From Rhodobiaceae bacterium (GTDB lineage Bacteria > Pseudomonadota > Alphaproteobacteria > Rhizobiales > TMED25), in the NCBI GenBank assembly GCA_002704755.1, contig PAHC01000008.1:42236-93162 (forward strand): a stretch of 50,927 nucleotides of DNA, in the 5' to 3' direction. A program made the position numbers and the translations under genes. The first letter of the stretch is position 1. Each line of letters opens with the position of its first letter. Positions 45,408 through 50,927 of this stretch are shown one piece after another. A model generated the notes under the pieces. The model was not told where the DNA came from. It worked only from the letters and a program-made list of their open reading frames with translations, and did not search any database.

Positions 45408-45806
45408 ATGAATATTGATCACATCGCGCATGCAGTCCCAAACATCGATAAAGCTATTTTAGCATACAAAAAATTATTCAATGTACCGATATCTGAGATA
45501 ATGATTATTGAAAAGCAAAATATAAAGATGGCAATAATTTCATTTGAAAATTTAAAAATTGAACTAATGGAGCCATTAAACGATAAATCTCCAATTACAA
45601 AGTTCTTAGAGAAAAATCCAAAAGGTGGTCTTCATCATTACTGTATATCCGTTAACGATGTTGATAGTGAATACGATAAGCATAAAAAAAGTGGTTTGAA
45701 CGTTACAGCAGAGCCAACATCAGGGTATCATGGGAGAAATTTATATTTTATTCATCCAAATGATCTGTCAGGTGCCCTGATTGAGGTTGAAGAAAATGAA
45801 AAATAA
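45408..45806 (+). CDS. Methylmalonyl-CoA epimerase-like VOC protein
   Basis: Epimerases of this type interconvert (R)- and (S)-methylmalonyl-CoA in propionate breakdown. The protein of about 132 aa has two VOC modules with family blocks: MNIDHIAHAVPNIDKA with the first metal His, IKIELMEPL, FLEKNPKGGLHHYCISVND with the HH pair, and RNLYFIHPNDLSGALIEVEE with the C-terminal Glu ligand. Methylmalonyl-CoA mutase and propionyl-CoA carboxylase are not in the window, so it may act on another alpha-branched acyl-CoA. The ATG at 45408 gives the family N terminus and has GGA 7 bases before it; an ATG at 45396 and a TTG at 45378 are alternatives. It is first in a five-gene operon. Confidence 0.82.
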   Translation: MNIDHIAHAVPNIDKAILAYKKLFNVPISEIMIIEKQNIKMAIISFENLKIELMEPLNDKSPITKFLEKNPKGGLHHYCISVNDVDSEYDKHKKSGLNVTAEPTSGYHGRNLYFIHPNDLSGALIEVEENEK

Positions 45807-45852
45807 TGTTAACTTCAACTCGAAAAAAAATATTAACAAACAGAGGTAAATA

Positions 45853-46719
45853 ATGTCAAAAGCTGGCGGTGAATATAAAGAAATTTTATTTGAAATAAAA
45901 AATAAAGTGGCATGGATATCAATAAATAGACCTGAAGTTAGGAATGCCTTCAGAGAACAAACACTAGACGAGCTAACGGATGCAGTGCTATCTACAAGAA
46001 ATGATCCTTCAATAGTCTGCATTGTGATTAATGGAGTTGGTGATAAAGCTTTTTCGGCTGGAGGTGACTTTCATGCAATGATGAGATTAGATTGGGAAAA
46101 TGCAGCGCATTGGAATGATAGAATGCTAGCTCTTGCAATGGCAATCAGAGGTGTTCCCATTCCTGTCATCGCATCAGTTCATGGGTATTGCATGGGTGGT
46201 GGTCATGAATTGGCATTATGGTGTGATTTGGTTATTGCTGCAGATGATGCTGTATTTGGACAAAGTGGTGCTGTAGTTGGTGCATGTCCAACAGTTGGTG
46301 CTACTCAATATTTGCCTCAATTAATTGGTTCAAGACTTGCCAAAGAAATGATTTTTATGGCCAGAAGATTTACAGCAGAGGAAGCAGTGAGCATCGGTTT
46401 GATTAACAGAGTTGTTCCAAAAGCTAAACTAGAAGAAGAAACACAAAAGTGGGCTGAAGGATTAATAGAGCGAAGCGGACAAACAATTAGACAAACTAAA
46501 AAATCACTTAACCATGACTCCGATACTTTATATGCAAGTTGGCAACATGGAATGGAACTTTTAGCACACGTATGGGGATCAGAAGAGTCACTTGAAGGGA
46601 TGAATGCTTTTCTTGAAAAAAGAAAACCAAATTTCCAGCAGTTTCGTGAAAGAAGAAGAGAAAATGTTGAATCATATCTCGATGGTCTTGCTAATGATGA
46701 AAACGAAAGACCAAGATAA
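45853..46719 (+). CDS. Crotonase-family enzyme of the MenB/BadI type
   Basis: The 288-aa protein looks like the group that holds 1,4-dihydroxy-2-naphthoyl-CoA synthase (MenB) and the ring-opening hydrolase BadI: INRPEVRNAFREQT, KAFSAGGDF (oxyanion hole), GYCMGGGHELALWCDLVIAA, FGQSGAVVG and the C-terminal GMNAFLEKRKPNFQQF. Two details differ from MenB. Glu119 stands in GGGHEL where MenB has Val, and this matches Glu144 of enoyl-CoA hydratase; the MenB catalytic Asp (in GSFDGG) is lost in GACPTVGA. Gly139 replaces the second hydratase glutamate (Glu164). It may hydrate, hydrolyse or cleave a C-C bond of a CoA thioester; it is not a menaquinone enzyme by context. GAGGT precedes the ATG; 17 bp separate it from the next gene. 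Confidence 0.83.
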   Translation: MSKAGGEYKEILFEIKNKVAWISINRPEVRNAFREQTLDELTDAVLSTRNDPSIVCIVINGVGDKAFSAGGDFHAMMRLDWENAAHWNDRMLALAMAIRGVPIPVIASVHGYCMGGGHELALWCDLVIAADDAVFGQSGAVVGACPTVGATQYLPQLIGSRLAKEMIFMARRFTAEEAVSIGLINRVVPKAKLEEETQKWAEGLIERSGQTIRQTKKSLNHDSDTLYASWQHGMELLAHVWGSEESLEGMNAFLEKRKPNFQQFRERRRENVESYLDGLANDENERPR

Positions 46720-46736
46720 AGCTACGGTCAATTGAT

Positions 46737-47936
46737 ATGAGTGAAAATAAAAATGGACCATTAAGCGGTATAAGGGTTCTTGATCTAAGTAGAATTTTAG
46801 CTGGTCCATTTTGCACCATGAATCTTGGAGATATGGGTGCAGAAATTATTAAAATTGAACAACCTGGAAAAGGTGATGATACAAGATCCTGGGGCCCCCC
46901 ATTTGCTGGAAGTGAGGCAGCATATTTTCTTGGAATTAACAGAAATAAAAAAAGTGTTACCCTTAATCTTAAATCTGAAGAAGGCATAAAAATACTCAAA
47001 AAACTATTAAAGAACTCTGATGTTTTGATTGAGAATTTTAAATTTGGAACAATGGATAACTATGGAATCACAGATGAGTGGCGCAAAAAAGAGGCTCCTC
47101 AACTAGTTCATTGTCAAATTACTGGTTACGGGGGAAGAGGACCACGTGGTAAAAGACCGGGTTATGATTTTCTTCTTCAAGCAGAGAGTGGTTTGATGAG
47201 CATCACCGGCGAAGAAAATGGTGATCCAATGAAAGTTGGTGTTGCATTAGTGGATGTCTGCACCGGTATGAATGCCACAATTGCTATTCTAGGGGCATTA
47301 AACTCAAGGAACATATCTGGTAAGGGACAGAAAGTTGAAACAAGTCTTTATACCACAAGTATCTCGATGCTTGTTAATGTTGCTGCTAATCATCTTGTCA
47401 GCGGAAACCCAGCTCGAAGATTTGGGAATGGTCATCCAAATATTGTTCCATATAGAACATTTGATGCCATCGATGGCAGTATTGCAATTGCAGTAGGCAA
47501 TGATATACAATTTGCTAAATTTGCATCCTGTCTTGGAAGAGATGATTGGGCTAAAGACAAAAGATTTATAAAAAATGCTGACCGGGTTATAAATCGAAGT
47601 ATTATTGATAAGGAAATACAAGATGTAATTAGTACAAAAAAAGTAGATGAATGGTTAGAGAAATTATTAAGCTCTAACATTCCTGCAAGTGCTGTGAACT
47701 CCGTTGAGAATGCACTCTCTGACGAACAGACTATATCAAATGATATGGTCGTAAGTGTAAATCATTCAGAAGCTGGAGTTTTAAAAATGTTGGGTGTTCC
47801 ATATAGGTTTTCTGATACACCAGCAACAATCAATAAAGCTCCACCGCTGCTCGGCGAGGATAATAAAGAAATTCTGCAATCAATAGGTTATGATAATGAT
47901 CAAATTGAGGCACTCGCAAAAGCACAAGTCATATAG
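46737..47936 (+). CDS. CaiB/BaiF (class III) CoA-transferase
   Basis: Family III enzymes move CoA between carboxylic acids (formyl-, carnitinyl-, succinyl-CoA and others) through an aspartyl-CoA anhydride. The 399-aa protein has SGIRVLDLSRILAGPFCTMNLGDMGAEIIKIEQPGKGD near its N terminus, YFLGINRNKKSVTLNLKSEEG, GYGGRGPRGKRPGYDFLLQAESG, and VALVDVCTGMNA with the likely catalytic Asp (about 169). The fold is an interlocked dimer in known members. The substrate is not predictable from sequence. In this operon it probably activates the starting acid or an intermediate. Confidence 0.9.
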   Translation: MSENKNGPLSGIRVLDLSRILAGPFCTMNLGDMGAEIIKIEQPGKGDDTRSWGPPFAGSEAAYFLGINRNKKSVTLNLKSEEGIKILKKLLKNSDVLIENFKFGTMDNYGITDEWRKKEAPQLVHCQITGYGGRGPRGKRPGYDFLLQAESGLMSITGEENGDPMKVGVALVDVCTGMNATIAILGALNSRNISGKGQKVETSLYTTSISMLVNVAANHLVSGNPARRFGNGHPNIVPYRTFDAIDGSIAIAVGNDIQFAKFASCLGRDDWAKDKRFIKNADRVINRSIIDKEIQDVISTKKVDEWLEKLLSSNIPASAVNSVENALSDEQTISNDMVVSVNHSEAGVLKMLGVPYRFSDTPATINKAPPLLGEDNKEILQSIGYDNDQIEALAKAQVI

Positions 47937-47946
47937 CAATTAAATC

Positions 47947-48840
47947 ATGATTGAAAAGTTATCAAACTTACATGATGCTATTAAAAATAATGTTTCATCT
48001 GATGATTTAATATTTATTGGTGGTTTTGGTCATTTAATACCATTTTATTTAACACACGAACTTATAAGGCAGAATATAAATAATTTGTCTATTTGCAGGT
48101 CTGGTGCTGATATTTTATTTGATCAATTAATAGCTTCAGGTATAATAAAAAAAGTTATTTTTGGTTATATTGGGAATCCAACAGTTGGACTTTCTCATTC
48201 TTTTAATAGAGCATACAAATCTAATACGATTGAAATTGAAGAATGGACAAATCAATCAATAATCATGAGGTTACATGCCGCACGGATGGGTATTGATTTT
48301 ATACCCTCAAAAATACTACAAATTGGTGATTTGCCAGAAAATATTCAATTTATTAAAAAAATTATTTCTCCATACACGGGTCAAGAATATTCAGCTATTC
48401 CTTCATTGAAACCGGATGTGGCATTAATTCATGCACAACAGGCCGATAAATATGGAAATGTTCAGATGTGGGGCATTGACGGGGACACTGTTGAGGGGGC
48501 ATTAGCGTCGGATCGAATTATAGTAAGTGTTGAAAAAATTATAGATAATAAAGAAATAAAAGAGTCCCCAGGGAAAACAATTATTCCGTCTCACAGGGTT
48601 ACAAATATTGTTGAGCTTCCGTGGGGTGCATATCCATCTTATGTATCAGGTTTTTACTCAAGAGATGACCAGCATTATATATCTTATGACTCTGTTTCAA
48701 GAAATGAGTCAGAACTAAAGCACTATCTTAATGAATGGGTATTTAATCTAGATAATATCGAATTATATATGGAAAAGATAGGTAAAGAAAATAGGCAATC
48801 CCTAGAAAAGGGTTTATGTGGAGTATTGGATGAAAGTTAA
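47947..48840 (+). CDS. Family I CoA-transferase subunit A (GctA/IpdA-like)
   Basis: The 297-aa protein belongs to the two-subunit family I transferases related to glutaconate CoA-transferase subunit A and the mycobacterial ring-cleaving hydrolase IpdA. It has the N-terminal LIFIGGFGHLIPFYLTHEL, then VIFGYIGNPTVGLSHSFNR, SLKPDVALIHAQQADKYGNV, GDTVEGALASDRIIVSVEKI and VELPWGAYPSYVSGFYSRD, the last typical of this subgroup. It is 10 bp after the class III transferase. Subunit B starts before its stop, so the two are translationally coupled. Confidence 0.85.
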   Translation: MIEKLSNLHDAIKNNVSSDDLIFIGGFGHLIPFYLTHELIRQNINNLSICRSGADILFDQLIASGIIKKVIFGYIGNPTVGLSHSFNRAYKSNTIEIEEWTNQSIIMRLHAARMGIDFIPSKILQIGDLPENIQFIKKIISPYTGQEYSAIPSLKPDVALIHAQQADKYGNVQMWGIDGDTVEGALASDRIIVSVEKIIDNKEIKESPGKTIIPSHRVTNIVELPWGAYPSYVSGFYSRDDQHYISYDSVSRNESELKHYLNEWVFNLDNIELYMEKIGKENRQSLEKGLCGVLDES

Positions 48841-49570
48841 TCACAGAGAAATTAACCCCGACAAAAGGATCGCTATGATTGCAGCAATGGAATTAAAAGG
48901 TTACCGATCATGTTTTGTAGGTATAGGAATTCCATCAGATACTGCATGCCTTGCTAAGGATACAATTGAACCCAATATAAATTTAATTTATGAGTCCGGA
49001 GCTATTGGCGCAATGCCAAAAACAAAATCATATTCAACAGGTAGTCCATCAATAGCCCATGGATCAGATATGATCACAGATAGTTTCACTGTTTTTTCTG
49101 ATCTACAAGCTGGTAGAATTGATGTTGGGCTACTCTCAGCTGCTCAAATAGATATTTTTGGTAATTTAAACTCAACAGTCATAGGAGGCTATCAAAATCC
49201 CAAGGTAAGAATGGTTGGCTCAGGTGGAGCACATGATATTGCATGTTTAATCCCTAATTTAATTATTCTCATGCCCCATGATCCAAGAAGATTCGTTGAA
49301 AAAGTTGATTTTATAACAAGTCCTGGCTCTGGAGCAGCATTTGATAAATCGAGAATCAAATATCATTTAGGTAAAGGCCCTTCAATTTTAATTACAGACA
49401 AAGCTAAATTTGTCATGTCCCCAAGTGGTTGGAATTTAGATAGTATTCTAGATGATTTCACTTATGAAGAAGCTATTGAAGGGATACCTTGGAAGTTATC
49501 TGTAAGTAATAAGAGGATAAAAATTGATCAAGATATCTTGATCAAAGTAGATAGTATTAGTCCTTTATAA
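48830..49570 (+). CDS. Family I CoA-transferase subunit B (GctB-like), catalytic Glu present
   Basis: The 246-aa protein pairs with the preceding subunit. It has FVGIGIPSDTACLAKDTI, LIYESGAIGAMPK, GLLSAAQIDIFGNLNSTVIG, RMVGSGGAHDIACL and the block ending FITSPGSGAAFD, all in the order of glutaconate CoA-transferase subunit B. The Glu in YESG (about 53) matches Glu54 of that enzyme, which forms the covalent CoA intermediate; the ring-cleaving IpdAB lacks this residue. True CoA transfer is therefore the better prediction. The ATG at 48830 has GGAG before it and overlaps subunit A by 11 bp. The 3' end overlaps the convergent aminotransferase by 14 bp and contains that gene's terminator. Confidence 0.86.
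   Translation: MKVNHREINPDKRIAMIAAMELKGYRSCFVGIGIPSDTACLAKDTIEPNINLIYESGAIGAMPKTKSYSTGSPSIAHGSDMITDSFTVFSDLQAGRIDVGLLSAAQIDIFGNLNSTVIGGYQNPKVRMVGSGGAHDIACLIPNLIILMPHDPRRFVEKVDFITSPGSGAAFDKSRIKYHLGKGPSILITDKAKFVMSPSGWNLDSILDDFTYEEAIEGIPWKLSVSNKRIKIDQDILIKVDSISPL
49519..49545 (-). terminator. Intrinsic terminator of the aminotransferase gene, inside the opposing coding sequence
   Basis: A perfect 22-bp palindrome at 49524-49545 (half-site TTGATCAAGAT) forms a 9-bp stem, TTGATCAAG with CTTGATCAA, and a 4-base loop. Read on the minus strand it is followed at once by TTTTT (49523-49519) and starts 12 bases beyond the aminotransferase stop. On the plus strand no T tract follows, so it works in one direction. 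It lies wholly inside the last codons of the subunit B gene. Confidence 0.7.
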
Positions 49571-50912
49571 CCTCATTAATACTCTTTGATATACTATCAA
49601 TGATTATATCAGCATCTTTTTTAGATAAACAGAAAGCAGGCGCAAATCCAATAGTGTCTCCGGACGGCATTGCTCTAGCGAGAATACCATTAACTGCCAT
49701 TTTAGATACAATCTCTTGAGCTAAAGCCCCTTGATTTTTGAAGAAGAGTCTATTTTTTTTATCTTTTACCAGCTCAATAGCTGATAGCAGTCCCACGTAT
49801 CTGATATCACCCACATTTGGATGATCAATAAATGTCTCTTTCAGTTTTAGATTAAAATATTTTGCAATTTCTGAACCTTTATTAATTAGATTGTTTTTAT
49901 TAATAAAATTTATGTTTGCTACTGCAGCTGCGCATGAAATTGGGTGTGCCGAGTATGTGGATCCGTGAGTAAATACACCATTCTTATCTGTCCCATCTCT
50001 TATAACATCGTAAATCTCATCTGAGATAATAGAACCAGATAACGGAGCATAGGCAGACGTAATACCCTTTGCAACAGTTATTAAATCTGCTTTGATGCCA
50101 TAATAATCACTACCAAACATCTCACCGAGTCTTCCAAAACCTGTGATAACCTCATCTGCAATAAATAAAATATTATATTTTTTGAGTACCTTACATACGT
50201 TACTCCAATAATCTTTTGGTGGTGGAACTAAGCCGCCATTTCCCATTACAGGCTCTGCAATAAATCCTGCAATTGTTTCTGGACCTTCTATTAGTATTGT
50301 ATCTTCTAATTTATCAGCACAATATTTTGAGAATTCCTCCTCGCTTTGATCTAAATTACTCCTATGAAAGTAGTTAGCTTCTTCAGTATGTAAGAAATTG
50401 TTCAATGGAAGGTCAAAGTTTTTATGGTAGTTTTTAAGTCCAGTCAAACTGCCAGTAATTATCCCCGAGCCATGATAGGAGCCATTCCTAGAAATAATTT
50501 TTTTCCTCTCAGGTTTTCCAATCAAATTGTTGTAATGCCATAGCAATTTAATATTAGTTTCGTTTGCATCTGAACCCGTCAATCCAAAATATATCTTACT
50601 CATATTTTTCGGAGCTAAATTTACAACCATATTAGATAATTCAATTGATGCTTCAGTACCATTCCCATAATATGCATGATAGTAAGCTAAATTTTCCGCC
50701 TGTTTTTTTATTGCATCAATAATTTCAGTACAGCCATATCCAACATTGACACAATACAACCCAGAAAAGGCATCTATATATTCTTTATCATCAGCGTCTA
50801 TTATTTTTATACCCTTCGCAGACTTCATAATCCTTGCTGGTATCTCACCCCTATCAAACTTAGCAAGGTGGGTTAAAGGGTGGATAAAATTTTCTTTATC
50901 TAATGAGGGCAA
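49557..50912 (-). CDS. Class III pyridoxal-phosphate aminotransferase (omega-amino acid type)
   Basis: Members transfer terminal amino groups of beta-alanine, GABA, taurine, polyamines or amines to pyruvate or 2-oxoglutarate. The 451-aa protein has FIHPLTHLAKFD and IDAFSGLYCVNVGYG at the N terminus, SRNGSYHGSGIITGSLTG, FIAEPVMGNGGLVPPP, LFIADEVITGFGRLG with the cofactor Asp, and the Schiff-base Lys in LITVAKGITSAYAPLSG (about 283). FTHGSTYSAHPISCAAAVA follows. The start is a TTG at 50912: an in-frame stop lies four codons upstream, and the residues SLDKENFIHPL fit the family N terminus. It converges on the CoA operon. The amino donor is not predictable, but an amine-bearing substrate for the neighbouring pathway fits. 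Confidence 0.92.
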   Translation of the reverse strand: MPSLDKENFIHPLTHLAKFDRGEIPARIMKSAKGIKIIDADDKEYIDAFSGLYCVNVGYGCTEIIDAIKKQAENLAYYHAYYGNGTEASIELSNMVVNLAPKNMSKIYFGLTGSDANETNIKLLWHYNNLIGKPERKKIISRNGSYHGSGIITGSLTGLKNYHKNFDLPLNNFLHTEEANYFHRSNLDQSEEEFSKYCADKLEDTILIEGPETIAGFIAEPVMGNGGLVPPPKDYWSNVCKVLKKYNILFIADEVITGFGRLGEMFGSDYYGIKADLITVAKGITSAYAPLSGSIISDEIYDVIRDGTDKNGVFTHGSTYSAHPISCAAAVANINFINKNNLINKGSEIAKYFNLKLKETFIDHPNVGDIRYVGLLSAIELVKDKKNRLFFKNQGALAQEIVSKMAVNGILARAMPSGDTIGFAPAFCLSKKDADIIIDSISKSINEVIKD

Positions 50913-50927
50913 TTTATTTCTTTACTG

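Noticed and set aside
45853..46719. menB (menaquinone synthesis)
   Set aside because: MenB catalytic Asp is missing and no other menaquinone genes are near.
47947..49570. Steroid ring-cleaving IpdAB
   Set aside because: Subunit B keeps the transferase glutamate that IpdAB lacks, and no other steroid genes are present; called a CoA-transferase instead.
1..50927. tRNA, rRNA, IS elements, prophage, CRISPR arrays
   Set aside because: Gaps are too short and no clover-leaf, transposase, phage protein or spaced repeat array was found by reading; a dedicated scan was not possible.

Overview
The window is a compact, AT-rich stretch of an alphaproteobacterial chromosome. Lineage is read from gene order: coaBC-dut, irr diverging from fabA-fabB-fabI, rimP-nusA-infB-rbfA-truB-rpsO-pnp, the mutS-glnD-murJ-trpS run ending in miaB-phoH-ybeY-lnt-metK-trmB, and rph/hrcA-grpE are all alphaproteobacterial neighbourhoods. 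Low GC, very short gaps, frequent overlaps and the lack of any IS element, phage, CRISPR or RNA gene suggest a streamlined free-living (probably marine) bacterium; that last step is inference.

Layout. 2-2905 (+): 3' part of coaBC, then dut, a ThiF/MoeB-like adenylyltransferase without its zinc cysteines, and a membrane-anchored SH3 protein. 2917-6019: irr (-) and, divergently, fabA-fabB-fabI (+), with a candidate operator-promoter between them. 6034-14456 (-): the rimP-to-pnp transcription/translation operon, converging on fabI and lacking the usual ylxR. 14489-37580 (-): about 23 kb of tightly packed co-directional housekeeping genes (rph, rdgB, hemW, rsmI, gshB, a frameshifted OlsB-like acyltransferase, mutS, glnD, murJ, trpS, uspA, nfu, tsaB, rimI, fur, plsC, miaB, phoH, ybeY, lnt, metK, trmB), closed by a good intrinsic terminator. 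37668-43098 (+): hrcA, grpE, recF, gyrB.

The right end, 43107-50912, differs: it is a catabolic-looking island. An M24-fold protein with altered metal ligands and an SMP-30-type lactonase (-) diverge from a five-gene operon (+): methylmalonyl-CoA epimerase-like protein, a MenB/BadI-type crotonase, a CaiB/BaiF CoA-transferase and a two-subunit GctAB-type CoA-transferase. A class III aminotransferase (-) converges on it with a 14-bp 3' overlap. A perfect 10-bp inverted repeat lies in the divergent promoter region. The genes together suggest breakdown of an amino- or amide-containing acid, possibly cyclic, through CoA thioesters; the substrate is unknown. This is the best candidate for an undescribed pathway.

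Smaller points worth attention are a one-base frameshift at an A9 run in the OlsB-like gene and a terminator for the aminotransferase that lies inside the coding sequence of the opposing CoA-transferase gene. There is no gene-free stretch over 300 bases; the longest gap (about 150 bases, 45248-45407) holds the inverted repeat.
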